A stretch of 64,000 nt of DNA from Nostoc sp. FACHB-280 (GCF_014697615.1 NZ_JACJSD010000015.1:62001-126000); one strand, 5' to 3'. Counted from the first letter of the stretch, positions 26,894-36,871 are shown. Numbers and translations: made by a program. The notes: a model not told the origin generated them from the letters alone.

Positions 26894-28648
26894 ATGCTTA
26901 AACTCAGAATCATTGATCCTCAGAAACCCAACGAACTCAAAGAACTAGACCTCAACCTAGATACCATGCTCAATCATGAGTGTCTAATTGGCCGCTATCC
27001 CAACTGTAATGTAGTGCTGGATAGTGCCGAAGTTAGTCGGATGCACGGTAAAATTTCTTTAAAAAATGGTAATTATTATTACACTGATTTAGCCAGTCGG
27101 GCTGGTTCACGGTTAAATGCTGACCAGATCCAAATCAATCAAGATTATCCTCTGAAATCTGGAGATATGATGCAGATTGGTCGGTTCTTTTTGATGGTAA
27201 TCAGCTTAGTTGCCAGCAATGAACCGACCATGATTGATTTGAATATTAACGTTAATACTAACGTTGTCACCACAAGCAATGGTCAGGCAATACAACAAGA
27301 AATAGCGATCGCACCTGTTGCACCCACACCAACCCCAGAACCCCTACCAACTCCTGCGCTTCCCACCAAAGACCCGCAAGAGTATATGCCCTTAGCAACG
27401 GTAGATCCCAGCCAAATTGAGCGGTGGATGAAAGGCGATTTAACCGTCCAATGTATCCAAGTTATCGATGAAACCCACGATGTTAAAACCTTCCGCTTCG
27501 TGGCTGACCCACCAACGCTCTTTACCTATAAACCAGGTCAGTTTATCACCCTCGACCTAGAAATTAACGGCGAACAGGTATTACGTTCCTATTCCATCTC
27601 ATCTACACCTTCTCGTCCCCACACCCTAGAAATTACTGTTAAGCGTGTGCCTGCACCAGCAGATGCGGGGCCAGATGTCCCCCGTGGTTTAGTTTCCAAC
27701 TGGTTGCACGACAACGTCAAAGCAGGTAGCGTCCTGAAAGTAAATGGCCCAACAGGTAAATTTACTTGTTTTGCCAACCCTTCACCCAAACTGTTGCTAA
27801 TTTCTGCTGGTAGTGGCATCACACCTATGATGTCTATGTCGCGCTGGGTATATGACACCGCCTCAGATGTGGATATCGTCTTTTTCCATTGCGCTCGTAG
27901 TCCCAGAGATATCATTTACCGCCAGGAACTCGACTGGTTAGCAGCCAACCATCCCAAGTTTAATCTCGCAATTAGCATTACCCGTCGTGAACCTGGTCAA
28001 AGTTGGATGAGTTTCACCGGCAGACTAGATGCAGCAATGTTAAAACTGATTGCGCCAGACTATAAAGAACGCACAGTTTATGTATGTGGGCCGAATCCAT
28101 TTATGGAATCGGTCAATGACTTACTCGAAAGCATCGACTTCCCGATGCAAAACTACTACGAAGAAAGCTTTGGCCCGCCTCGGAAAAAAGTCAAAAAAGC
28201 CCCAGCACCTGCTCCAGCAAAAGTAGAAGTTGCTGCGGCTTCCGCAGGCAAAGGGCTACGCGAAATGCTTGGGAAAATCTCTACCGAAGCAGCACCCGTC
28301 CAAGATGTCGGAGCGCGTGTGGCCACAACCCCAGTCGCAGCAGCATCAGTTCCCGTTTCTCCCGCCCCAGCCTCTTCTAGTCAAACCCTTATAGTTTTCT
28401 CTAAATCGGGTAAAGAAGTCGCTTGTGATGGCGAAGAAACAATCCTCGATATGGCAGACCAAGAAGGCGTAAAAATCCGTAGTAGTTGCCGTTCTGGGGT
28501 TTGTGGGACTTGCAAAAAACGGAAGTTAGAAGGCGATGTCAAAATGGAAGGCTATGATCCTGAAGCTTTAGAAGAAAGTGAAATTAAAGAAGGCTATGTT
28601 TTAACTTGTGTAGCTTATCCAGTTGGTAAGGTAGTGATTGATGCTTAG
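26894..28648 (+). CDS. FHA-flavoreductase-[2Fe-2S] ferredoxin fusion protein
   Basis: The 584-residue soluble protein has three parts. An FHA domain fills residues 1-105 (LIGRYPNCNVVLDSAEVSRMHGKISL). After a Pro-rich linker comes an FNR-type FAD/NAD(P)H module: RSYSISSTP (FAD), ISAGSGITPMMSM and VYVCGPNPFM (nucleotide). After another Ala/Pro linker comes a plant-type ferredoxin domain with Cys532-x4-Cys537-x2-Cys540 and Cys572. The reductase-ferredoxin part resembles NADH oxidoreductases that reduce hybrid-cluster proteins (Hcr type); the FHA addition is unusual. It would take electrons from NAD(P)H to a partner, plausibly the preceding NapH-like protein, which also carries FHA. The stop converges with a pentapeptide-repeat gene 18 bases away. 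Confidence 0.88.
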   Translation: MLKLRIIDPQKPNELKELDLNLDTMLNHECLIGRYPNCNVVLDSAEVSRMHGKISLKNGNYYYTDLASRAGSRLNADQIQINQDYPLKSGDMMQIGRFFLMVISLVASNEPTMIDLNINVNTNVVTTSNGQAIQQEIAIAPVAPTPTPEPLPTPALPTKDPQEYMPLATVDPSQIERWMKGDLTVQCIQVIDETHDVKTFRFVADPPTLFTYKPGQFITLDLEINGEQVLRSYSISSTPSRPHTLEITVKRVPAPADAGPDVPRGLVSNWLHDNVKAGSVLKVNGPTGKFTCFANPSPKLLLISAGSGITPMMSMSRWVYDTASDVDIVFFHCARSPRDIIYRQELDWLAANHPKFNLAISITRREPGQSWMSFTGRLDAAMLKLIAPDYKERTVYVCGPNPFMESVNDLLESIDFPMQNYYEESFGPPRKKVKKAPAPAPAKVEVAAASAGKGLREMLGKISTEAAPVQDVGARVATTPVAAASVPVSPAPASSSQTLIVFSKSGKEVACDGEETILDMADQEGVKIRSSCRSGVCGTCKKRKLEGDVKMEGYDPEALEESEIKEGYVLTCVAYPVGKVVIDA

Positions 28649-28666
28649 TTAGCCAATCTAGGAACT

Positions 28667-29653
28667 TTAAAAATCGTCAGAGAGTTGGGACTGCTGGATA
28701 TCAAATAAATTTTGGTCTTGGCCAGAGTTTTCTGGTTGGATGATTTCAAAGTTTTGATTGGTAGGAATTAACCCTAGCTGCATCCGCAAAGCCTCATCAT
28801 ATTTGGCTTGTTCCCAATTCCTGGCTAATTTAACTTGCTCTGGATTCAAGTTTTGAGCATCTCTGAGATCAGCATTTTGCAAATCAGCCCCCTGAAAATT
28901 GGCTTGGCCAAGATTAGTCGGGCTGAGGTCAGCACCTTGAAAATTAGCATATTTGAGATTAGCACCTTGGAGATTGGCATAACTTAAATCAGCTTCTTGC
29001 AGATTGGCATAACTTAAATCAGCACCTTGCAAATTGGCACTCCAGAGGTAGGCTAATTGAAAATTGGCATGACTTAAGTAAGCATTCTGAAAATTTGTAT
29101 AGCTGAGGTTAGTACTTTGTCCTTGAAGATTGGCATTTCTTAAATTTGCTCCCTCAAGGTTGGCATATCTTAAATCTGCTTGTTGCAGATTGGCATTGCG
29201 TAAATCAATTTCTTGCAAACAAGCATTTTTTAGGTTACTACCTTCAAGATTCGCATCTCGTAAATCTGCACCTTTTAAATTAATGCCAGCTAAATAAGCT
29301 TTCTCCGCAGTCAGTCCAGCCAAGCTAATACCATCATTTTTCAAGTCTTGTAAGGCTTGAATCCTACCCCCACTCGCTCGTTGTCCATAAGCTGAGTTAA
29401 TTACGCGCCATGCTTCGTAATGTTCTTGCTTTTTTCGAGAAGGAGTTTCTCGGAAATAAAGAATGACCGCCGCTAAAATACTCAAGTCTTGGAGAGTACT
29501 AATAAACTTAGAACTCATCAATAATTCCACAATACTTTTAAATGGAGGCTTATCTTCAACAAACCGAATTACTACTATTGACAACACAAATATCGCAGCA
29601 AAAATAATCCACTCTTGAAAGTCTTGTATCCATTTACGTAAGCGTTCACGCAT
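28667..29653 (-). CDS. Membrane-anchored pentapeptide-repeat protein
   Basis: The 328-residue protein has two transmembrane helices (WIIFAAIFVLSIVVIRF, about 14-30, and LQDLSILAAVILYF, about 54-67). About 28 tandem A(D/N)LxX pentapeptides follow (about 120-260), which form a right-handed quadrilateral beta helix. One stretch reads LRYANLEGANLRNANL. The C-terminal tail (60 residues) is polar. Such proteins are plentiful in cyanobacteria and mostly uncharacterised. The repeat helix probably faces the cytoplasm. It shares a divergent promoter region (71 bases) with the Cu/Zn superoxide dismutase gene. Confidence 0.88.
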   Translation of the reverse strand: MRERLRKWIQDFQEWIIFAAIFVLSIVVIRFVEDKPPFKSIVELLMSSKFISTLQDLSILAAVILYFRETPSRKKQEHYEAWRVINSAYGQRASGGRIQALQDLKNDGISLAGLTAEKAYLAGINLKGADLRDANLEGSNLKNACLQEIDLRNANLQQADLRYANLEGANLRNANLQGQSTNLSYTNFQNAYLSHANFQLAYLWSANLQGADLSYANLQEADLSYANLQGANLKYANFQGADLSPTNLGQANFQGADLQNADLRDAQNLNPEQVKLARNWEQAKYDEALRMQLGLIPTNQNFEIIQPENSGQDQNLFDIQQSQLSDDF

Positions 29654-29724
29654 TTTTACTTCCTCTTGTGGTCAAGATATTGAATAACAAAACCAGTGTT
29701 AATTGAGTTTTGAGAATCTGAATT

Positions 29725-30294
29725 ATGAAATTTATCTCTTACATCGTTATTGCTTGTCTAGTACTACTAACAGCTTGTGCTTCTCCTTCCAATGGTGCTG
29801 GGCCACAGCTAAAAGCTCAAGCCCAAATTAGTGGCCCTGGGATTACAGGGACGCTGAAAGCCGTGCAAAATAGTGAACTTCAGTCTGTTTGGGTGGCTGT
29901 AGAAATTAAAGGTGATCCCAAAATCTTGACTCCGGGATTACATGGTGTTCATATTCATGAAATAGGTGCTTGTGAAACAGGTACCGAAAAGCCTTTTAGT
30001 TCTGCTGGTGGACACTTCGACCCTGGCCCCTTTGGTTCATCCAAGCCGGTGGAAAAAAACCATCCTTATCATTTAGGTGATTTACCCAATATTAAAATTA
30101 ATCCCTTGGGTCAAGGTCGTTTAGAAGCATTTATTAGCAGTGTGAGTCTTACCGATAGTCCCATCAGCTTGTTTGATGGTGATGGTAGTGCTGTGATTAT
30201 CCATAAACTACAGGATCAAAAGAAGGCTGGTGGTACAGCCGATGAAGCTGGTGGTGGTCGTTTAGCTTGTGGTGCGATCGCCAAGGCAAGTTAG
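29725..30294 (+). CDS. sodC: Cu/Zn superoxide dismutase lipoprotein
   Basis: The 189-residue protein has a lipoprotein signal (LLTACAS, lipobox Cys18). SOD ligands are in order: HGVHIHEIGAC (two Cu His), SSAGGHFDPG (bridging His), NHPYHLGDLPN (Zn His), SLFDGDGSAVIIHK (Cu His) and the closing GGGRLACGAI with the second disulfide Cys. It would disproportionate superoxide in the periplasm. Cu/Zn SOD is less common in cyanobacteria than Fe or Mn forms. The start ATG has GAATC upstream and no strong ribosome site. A perfect hairpin terminator follows. Confidence 0.93.
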   Translation: MKFISYIVIACLVLLTACASPSNGAGPQLKAQAQISGPGITGTLKAVQNSELQSVWVAVEIKGDPKILTPGLHGVHIHEIGACETGTEKPFSSAGGHFDPGPFGSSKPVEKNHPYHLGDLPNIKINPLGQGRLEAFISSVSLTDSPISLFDGDGSAVIIHKLQDQKKAGGTADEAGGGRLACGAIAKAS

Positions 30295-30297
30295 TAT

Positions 30298-30344
30298 AAA
30301 TCTCCAGTAGGAGAGTCATCTGGAATTTCCCCTACTGGAGATTT
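30298..30344 (+). terminator. Intrinsic terminator of sodC
   Basis: AAATCTCCAGTAGG (30298-30311) pairs perfectly over 14 bases with CCTACTGGAGATTT (30331-30344). The loop of 19 bases contains a short inner repeat. It begins 4 bases after the stop codon, and the descending arm ends in TTT. Confidence 0.75.
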
Positions 30345-30493
30345 AATGATTTTTGTTCCAGTTCTGATACATAGTATCGAAAGTTTCAGTTATCAACCTA
30401 CAATTACTTTTAAATGTGTATGGTTACACTCACGCCAAAGTTGTGTACTTTAACGTAGTTGACCTACCATAAAGATCCAACTTTCGTAAGACT

Positions 30494-32620
30494 ATGTTTG
30501 CAGGGGCGAAAAAACTATTCACACAGCCAGTCATAGTTACTAGCGTGCTAGTTACACTAGTTTTGCTGGGGGTTCAAAGGCTGAGACTTCTAGAATACTT
30601 TGAATTAAAAGTCTTTGACCAAATGATGCAAAGGCGTGCAGATTTACCCCCTGACCCCCGCCTGTTGATTGTTGAATTTACAGAAGAGGATATCCAACAA
30701 CTCAAGCATGGCACCCCCACAGATGAAGAACTAAATAGGCTGTTAGGTAAATTAGAAAGTAACCAAGCCAGTGTTATTGCTTTAGACTTCTTTCGAGATG
30801 TACCTATAGATCCTGGCCATACCCAACTAATTAACCGTCTGCAAACAAGCAATAAAATTATTCCGATTTGCAGCACAACAACACCCCCGCCACCAGGACT
30901 AGATGCCAATAATGTTGGATTTGCCGATTTGCCAGAAGACCCTGATGCAGTTATTCGCCGCGCCTTACTATTTGTTAATCCTGAACCAAAAGCGCCTTGC
31001 CAAAGCCAACAGTCTCTAGCAGTATTAGCCGCACTCAAATATCTAGACGACACAGCCAAAATCCAACCAGAAATTACCCAAACAGGTGAGGGATTACAAT
31101 TAAAGCTGGGAAAAACCCTGTTTCATCGTTTACCAGCAGACGCAGGCGGTTATTTAGCCGCAGATAATGGCGGTTTTCAAATTTTGCTCAACTACCGTGC
31201 CTTTCATAATATTGCCCGGAAAGTTAGTTTTATAGAAGTACTCAACAATCAAGTTAATCCTGATTGGGTTAAGGGCAAAATCGTTTTAATTGGAGCCACA
31301 GCACCCAGTAAGCAGGATATTCGTAATACTCCTTATGCCACTGGTAGACAAGACAATACTGGCAAGATGCCTGGAATTGTGATTCATGCTCATATTGTCA
31401 GTGAAATTCTCAGTGCAGTTCTTGACCAAAGACGAATATTTTGGTACTTCCCGGAATGGGGAGAAGTAATTTGGCTGTGGGGTTGGACTGTCATCGGTGC
31501 ATTGATTGGATGGAAAATTAAACATCCAATACTTCTGGGATTATCTGGTGGCGGTGCTTTGGTTTGCTTGGTAGGTGGCGGCTTTATCATCTTTACTCAA
31601 GCTGGATGGGTACCAATAGCACAGCCTGTCTTGGGATTAATCGCAGCTGCTGGCAGTGTAGTTGTTTACACTGCATACTATGAAAAAATACAGCGAGATA
31701 AAATTGCCCATCAGATTCAAGAACAAGAAAAAACAATAGACCTCTTAAAATCTTTATTACGAGAAGGTAGTAATACTGCTAACGAAGCTAATCAACCTGT
31801 TGATAGTCAGCCCCAAAGGGATCAGTTGCTGAACCACCGTTACAAAGTGACAAATGTATTAGGTTCAGGGGGTTTTGGTTATACTTACTTAGCAGATGAT
31901 ACTAAGCGCCCTGGTTCGCCAAAATGTGTTGTCAAGCATTTACAACCTGCTCAGAAAGACCCCAGATTTTTAGAAGTTGCTAGACGTTTATTTAAGGCAG
32001 AGGCAGAAATCTTAGAGATTTTGGGACAGCACAAGCGCATTCCGCAACTATTGGCTTATTTTGAAGAAAATCAACAATTTTATCTAGTACAGGAATATGT
32101 CAAAGGACATTGTTTACAAGATGAATTGGTTGTTGGTAAGCGTCTTGAGGAAGCTGAGGTAATTAAAATTTTAAGGGATGTTTTGAAGGTACTAGTATTT
32201 GTCCATGATCACAATGTCATCCATCGAGATATTAAACCGAGCAATTTGATGCGACGGGAAACAGACGACAGAATAGTGTTGATTGACTTTGGTGCAGTTA
32301 AACAAATTCAGCCACAGCAAGAAGAGGAAAGTTTAACAGTAGCTGTGGGTACTCTGGGTTATGCAGCGCCTGAACAACTCATGGGTCAGCCCAGGTTAAA
32401 CAGTGATATTCATGCCTTGGGTATGATTGGAATTCAAGCTTTAACTGGAAAAGTTGCTAAAGAAATTGAACGTGACCCGCAGACAACTGTACTAACTTGG
32501 CGAGATAAGGCACAAGTTTCTGATGGGTTGGCGGTGATATTAGAAAAGATGACTTCTTTTGATTATCTCAGAAGATATCAAACTGCTAAAGAAGTTCTTG
32601 CGGATTTGGATAAGCTCTAG
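30494..32620 (+). CDS. CHASE2-domain serine/threonine protein kinase
   Basis: The 708-residue receptor has one N-terminal TM (about 13-31) and an extracytoplasmic CHASE2 sensor domain (about 35-290, with PDPRLLIVEFTEEDI, LDFFRDVPIDPGH and VLIGATAPSKQD). Three C-terminal TM helices (about 318-400) come next, then a coiled linker. The Hanks kinase runs from Arg449 to about 700: GSGGFGYTY loop, Lys481, catalytic Asp579 in HRDIKPSN, Asp598 in DFG, and APEQ. All catalytic residues are intact. The ligand is unknown. The kinase could supply phosphothreonine for FHA domains such as the two encoded just upstream, a functional guess only. A second CHASE2 receptor, with a histidine kinase, is at 59132-61015. 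Confidence 0.92.
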   Translation: MFAGAKKLFTQPVIVTSVLVTLVLLGVQRLRLLEYFELKVFDQMMQRRADLPPDPRLLIVEFTEEDIQQLKHGTPTDEELNRLLGKLESNQASVIALDFFRDVPIDPGHTQLINRLQTSNKIIPICSTTTPPPPGLDANNVGFADLPEDPDAVIRRALLFVNPEPKAPCQSQQSLAVLAALKYLDDTAKIQPEITQTGEGLQLKLGKTLFHRLPADAGGYLAADNGGFQILLNYRAFHNIARKVSFIEVLNNQVNPDWVKGKIVLIGATAPSKQDIRNTPYATGRQDNTGKMPGIVIHAHIVSEILSAVLDQRRIFWYFPEWGEVIWLWGWTVIGALIGWKIKHPILLGLSGGGALVCLVGGGFIIFTQAGWVPIAQPVLGLIAAAGSVVVYTAYYEKIQRDKIAHQIQEQEKTIDLLKSLLREGSNTANEANQPVDSQPQRDQLLNHRYKVTNVLGSGGFGYTYLADDTKRPGSPKCVVKHLQPAQKDPRFLEVARRLFKAEAEILEILGQHKRIPQLLAYFEENQQFYLVQEYVKGHCLQDELVVGKRLEEAEVIKILRDVLKVLVFVHDHNVIHRDIKPSNLMRRETDDRIVLIDFGAVKQIQPQQEEESLTVAVGTLGYAAPEQLMGQPRLNSDIHALGMIGIQALTGKVAKEIERDPQTTVLTWRDKAQVSDGLAVILEKMTSFDYLRRYQTAKEVLADLDKL

Positions 32621-33552
32621 AGCCGGATGAGATGATATAGCAGAAGGCAGAAGGAAAAATCTTACTATCCCTTGCATTCAAACTTTTAAGCTGTCCTAAC
32701 ATATCTGACTACCGTGATATCGTGTCCGGTAAAAGACTTATTATCAAGACCGCAGGAGGAGGAAGAGTTTTGTCTTTCTGCACAGATATGCTGAGTCATA
32801 ACTGATTTGCCAGACATGATGTGATAGGTGACAGAGCCAAAAGTTAGCTGATGTCGGAAACTCTGTTGCTATTGCGAGGGAAAGAGTTTTGGGAATTTGT
32901 AGAAATTTTTACTATGAATCTTGCTGCGCCTGCATTATTGTATTAGCAATTTACCAGCTCAAATTTCTAGAAATTTCACATTCTGCTGGAGTTGGAAGTT
33001 AGAAACTATAAAGTAATTTCATATTTGGTTGTATAACTTGTCTTGTGCTTCATATAAACGAAAACTACTTTATCTAATATTTGCGATTTAGCAAAAAATC
33101 TTTCTATCCTACTGACTCTTCTACTTAATATTGACTTTATGAATAGGCTCTTAGTGAGAGAACCAAATTTTTTCTTAATTATGTAAATAGCGATCGCCAC
33201 AGGTATCTGCTGTATTATATATACCTTAATAATGTAAAATTTAGTCAGATATATTACTGTACTACCTAAAGTATGATTGTATGCAAACAGATGATATCTG
33301 CTGCAAAATAGATACTTTTATCGATCATGATTGCTACTATACCCGGTAAGTACTAACACAGAAGTCAAGAACAAATAACTTTGGGAGAATTAGAAGCAAT
33401 CAAAAGTTCCTAATTCCCAACCCTGGATAAGATATCAAATTCATCTGGCTGACGATGTTTATAGCAAAGTCAATCAATTCTTATTTAGTTAATGACTTGC
33501 ATCAATCAAAGTTTGGCTGTACACCCTCCTTAAGTCAAATCGAGCTAATTTT
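32621..33552. other. Long intergenic region
   Basis: About 930 bases without a supported gene. It contains one MITE-like element (32717-32823). The short minus-strand frame at 33006-33200 shows no family features. Confidence 0.5.
32717..32823. repeat. MITE-like element, copy A (ATATCATGTCCGG family)
   Basis: Starting ATATCGTGTCCGGTAAAAGA and ending CCAGACATGATGT, it matches the element at 34593-34712 nearly throughout. Shared blocks are GTCCGGTAAAAGACTTAT, AGAGTTTTGTCTT, TGCACAGAT and CATAACTGATTTG. The ends are inverted repeats. It lies upstream of the TPR gene, the other copy downstream. Confidence 0.7.
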
Positions 33553-34239
33553 ATGAAGCACAGACTCCTCACGGCTACAGCACTAATGACAATAACATGG
33601 TTCACGCCTTTAGGTAACATTAAACCTGCAATGGCTGAACAAGGTTATACCAGCAGCCTAAATCAACTATCTGAACTGAGTTCCAGCCCTAATCAAAATC
33701 GCATTGGACAGCAATTATCTGTGATGCTGGTAATTGCTGGTGGTGGAGTATTTGGTTGGCTGGCACTGAAAAATAAAAAGTCCGTTTTCAGTAAATTGCA
33801 TTTTCAGAAAATAAATTCTGTCTCCACAGAAAACTCTATTTCCCAAGACAGAACAGAAATACAAAATACTACAGAAACTACAGATATTGCTACATATATT
33901 AAACAAGCTTATAGTTATTTCAAACAAGGGGATAGCCAAAGAGCAATTGAAGAATTTAATCAGGCGATTGGTGTAAATCCCCAGAATGCTTATTTGTATG
34001 GTGAAAGGGCAAATTTCCGGCGTAAGAATCTGGGAGACAAACAAGGCGCGATTGATGACTATAGTAAAGCCATTGGGATTCATCCGCAAAACGCTTTGTT
34101 CTATCTTTGGCGTAGTCAGGCTTACAATGACCTAGGGGAGCAGAAAAAAGCTATGGAAGACTATAATATGGCGCTGCGCCTCGCTCCTGAAAATACGATG
34201 TATCACTCTTTTCAGAATGCTGCCAACTTCCGTGAATAA
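33553..34239 (+). CDS. Exported or membrane-anchored TPR protein
   Basis: The 228-residue protein has an N-terminal signal-like segment (about 5-28, ending AMAEQG) and a second hydrophobic helix (about 54-70, VMLVIAGGGVFGWLAL). Three TPR units follow (about 115-220, e.g. AYSYFKQGDSQRAIEEFNQAI and AYNDLGEQKKAMEDYNMAL). TPRs bind partner proteins; none can be named. The gene is isolated, with MITE copies on each side 730 bases upstream and 354 bases downstream. Confidence 0.78.
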   Translation: MKHRLLTATALMTITWFTPLGNIKPAMAEQGYTSSLNQLSELSSSPNQNRIGQQLSVMLVIAGGGVFGWLALKNKKSVFSKLHFQKINSVSTENSISQDRTEIQNTTETTDIATYIKQAYSYFKQGDSQRAIEEFNQAIGVNPQNAYLYGERANFRRKNLGDKQGAIDDYSKAIGIHPQNALFYLWRSQAYNDLGEQKKAMEDYNMALRLAPENTMYHSFQNAANFRE

Positions 34240-35074
34240 TTAGATTGATAATTGCTGAATAAAAGTGCGATCGCTTGATAAGTAAAATCTTATTATTTAT
34301 TAATCTTCTAAAATTGTTACCACTAAGACAGATAGTGCAAATACTGATGTTTTGTGGCTTTAAATTTTAAATAACTGTAGTATAAATTACTGGCTGCTTT
34401 ACGGGTGAAAGGTTACAGGTGATTGGAGAGAAAGGACAAGCTTTTTGAAGAGCTTCTAGAAATTAAATTATTTCATTTGGAGAGCGAAGACCCTGTAATG
34501 TTTTGTTTCTTCCCTTTGCTCCCCTATATTTTTCGACTATGCCATAGCTCATTTTGGCTGCTAACCTACAGCGCAGCATGATTCCCCAGTTTATATCATG
34601 TCCGGTAAAAGACTTATCATACAAATCGCAGGGGGCAGGGAGCAGGGGGAGAAAGAGTTTTGTCTTGCTGCACAGATGTGTTTAATCATAACTGATTTGT
34701 CGGATATGATATTATTCAGTTTTTTTAAATACTTAAAAAACTTTGGTTGCAAAAATTTTATCCTGTAATTTTAGCCAAATTACCCCAATTTTTCAAGGTA
34801 AGTAATCTATTGGCGCATCAAGAAAATTAATAAAATAGAAAGATTACCTACGCAAATATACTGGTAAAATTAGTAGGCAAATTCATCTGGAATAATTTTT
34901 AGGTGTTAATTAGTCAGCAAAAAACAGTGAAAAACTTAAATATTTCTCAACGATAGATATTGATATGGCGCAATTGTGGAGATGACTGCTACTAGCTGGA
35001 CATAACAAAGGCAAAGTCATAAAACCGATGCTCCCACAAAAATATACAACATATCCTATCTACATCTACCTACC
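34240..35074. other. Long intergenic region
   Basis: About 830 bases without a gene, containing MITE copy B (34593-34712). The promoter of the TpsB-like gene should lie in the right-hand part. Nothing else was recognised. Confidence 0.5.
34593..34712. repeat. MITE-like element, copy B (ATATCATGTCCGG family)
   Basis: The 120-bp element runs from ATATCATGTCCGGTAAAAGA to TTGTCGGATATGATAT. The terminal inverted repeats are about 26 bp with some mismatches. It contains a G-rich tract (GGGGGCAGGGAGCAGGGGG) absent from copy A, where it is shorter. Confidence 0.7.
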
Positions 35075-36871
35075 ATGTCTGCTGAATATTTTTTGAGTCT
35101 GAAAGATTATAGGCGATCGCTCAATCGACTGATCTTCCTAGCTTTGTTTCTTGGCAATTTATCTCCCAGTCTTGTGCAAGCACAGACGGGAAATACTCAT
35201 TTAGTAGCTCAAGCCAGACCAGATTTACCACCACCAGAAAATTTACCAAGACCACAACTACCGCAACCAACTCCACCTGAAACTCCCACCTTACCATCGC
35301 CAGAAGATTTATTTCGCACTCCCAACGAAACCACTCCACCACCAGAAACAATCCCCAGTGGGATACAAGATACAATTCGCGTTGACCGTTTTGAAGTAAT
35401 TGGTAGTACTGTATTTAGCAGTGCAGAACTGGCAAAAGCCACACAGGAATTTACTGGTAAACCCATCACCTTTGCAGAATTGCTCAGAGCCAGTGATGCT
35501 ATTACCAAACTCTATACAGAAAAAGGTTACATTTCTTCAGGAGCATTTATCCCAGCTGATCAAACCTTCAAGACTAGAGGCGGTATCGTCAAAATTCAAG
35601 TGATTGAAGGTAGTGTAGAAAGTATAGAAGTTAGAGGACTCAAACGACTCAACCCGGATTATGTGCGGAGTCGCATCGCTGTAGCGACAGGTAAACCCTT
35701 AAACGTCAACAAATTACTTCAAGCACTGCAACTATTACAACTAAACCCTTTAATTAAAAATATTTCGGCGGAGTTGGCAGCTGGTTCTCGTCCTGGGACT
35801 AGTGTAATTGATATTAGGGTATCTGAAAATAAAACATTCAGCGCCCAGGTGAATTTAAATAACAATCGAGTTCCAAGTATTGGCAGTTTTCAAAGACAAA
35901 TTCAATTTAACCAAGCCAATTTATTGGGATTAGGTGATGGACTTTCTGTTGCTTATGCCAACACCGATGGCAGTAATGATGTTGATGTTAGCTACACATT
36001 ACCAGTTAATCCCTACAATGGGACTGTGCAGTTTCAATATAACTACACTTCTAGCAATGTTGTGGAAAAACCTTTTGATATTTTAGATATTGAAGGTAGA
36101 TCCCAAGACTTTGCCATTACCTTTCGCCAACCACTGTTGCAAACCCCTACCACAGAATTTGCCTTGGGAATTACAGCCAATCGCCGCAACAGTGATATTG
36201 GCTATTTAGAAGCTTTGGCTGGAGAACGTGTTCCCTTTCCTTCGCCGGGATCTGTGGATGGCCAAACTCGGCTTTCGGTGCTGCGATTTTTTCAAGATTG
36301 GACACAACGCAATAGTAGAGAAGTATTTGCAGCGCGATCGCAATTTAGTTTTGGAATCGATGCCTTTGATGTTACCAACAGTGGCGCACCACCAGATAGT
36401 AGATTTTTCTCTTGGCGGGGACAAGCCCAATGGGTACGCCTGTTAGCACCGGAAACCTTACTTGTGTTACGAGCTGATGCTCAATTAGCCGACAGAGCAT
36501 TAGTACCCCTAGAACAGTTTGGTTTGGGTGGTCAAGCAACAGTGCGGGGCTATCGCCAAGATTTACTTTTGACAGATAATGCTGTTTTTGTGTCGGCTGA
36601 GTTACGTTATCCGATTCTCCGCGCCCCGCAATTAGGAGGTGTACTACAGCTAACGCCATTTATTGATTATGGTACTGCTTACAACAGTTCCAATCGTGCT
36701 GATCCTGATCCTAATAGCCTTGCTTCTGTTGGGTTGGGATTACTATGGCAAAGCGATCGCATTAATGCCCGATTTGATTGGGGTATCCCTTTAATTGATG
36801 CCAATTCTCAGAATAATACTTTGCAGGAAAATGGTTTGTATTTTTCTTTAGTTTATACTCAACCTTTTTAA
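35075..36871 (+). CDS. TpsB/FhaC-type outer-membrane translocator (ShlB family)
   Basis: The 598-residue protein has a signal peptide ending near LVQA (about 35), then a Pro-rich segment. POTRA_2 follows (about 92-170, DRFEVIGSTVFSSAEL...YISSGAF), then a second POTRA (IQVIEGSVESIEVRGL). A 16-strand-type beta barrel continues to the terminal Phe (VYTQPF). The barrel signature motif VRGYRQD (about 490) is intact. It secretes a partner exoprotein (TpsA) in two-partner systems. No TpsA gene lies in the window; the next gene is a CHAT-domain protein 181 bases downstream, same strand. Confidence 0.9.
   Translation: MSAEYFLSLKDYRRSLNRLIFLALFLGNLSPSLVQAQTGNTHLVAQARPDLPPPENLPRPQLPQPTPPETPTLPSPEDLFRTPNETTPPPETIPSGIQDTIRVDRFEVIGSTVFSSAELAKATQEFTGKPITFAELLRASDAITKLYTEKGYISSGAFIPADQTFKTRGGIVKIQVIEGSVESIEVRGLKRLNPDYVRSRIAVATGKPLNVNKLLQALQLLQLNPLIKNISAELAAGSRPGTSVIDIRVSENKTFSAQVNLNNNRVPSIGSFQRQIQFNQANLLGLGDGLSVAYANTDGSNDVDVSYTLPVNPYNGTVQFQYNYTSSNVVEKPFDILDIEGRSQDFAITFRQPLLQTPTTEFALGITANRRNSDIGYLEALAGERVPFPSPGSVDGQTRLSVLRFFQDWTQRNSREVFAARSQFSFGIDAFDVTNSGAPPDSRFFSWRGQAQWVRLLAPETLLVLRADAQLADRALVPLEQFGLGGQATVRGYRQDLLLTDNAVFVSAELRYPILRAPQLGGVLQLTPFIDYGTAYNSSNRADPDPNSLASVGLGLLWQSDRINARFDWGIPLIDANSQNNTLQENGLYFSLVYTQPF

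Noticed and set aside
30430-30475. NtcA-type site (GTA-N8-TAC) upstream of the CHASE2 kinase
   Set aside because: The closest candidate, GTAGTTGACCTAC, has the wrong spacing.
33006-33200. 64-residue minus-strand frame
   Set aside because: Isolated, AT-rich, no ribosome site and no family motif.
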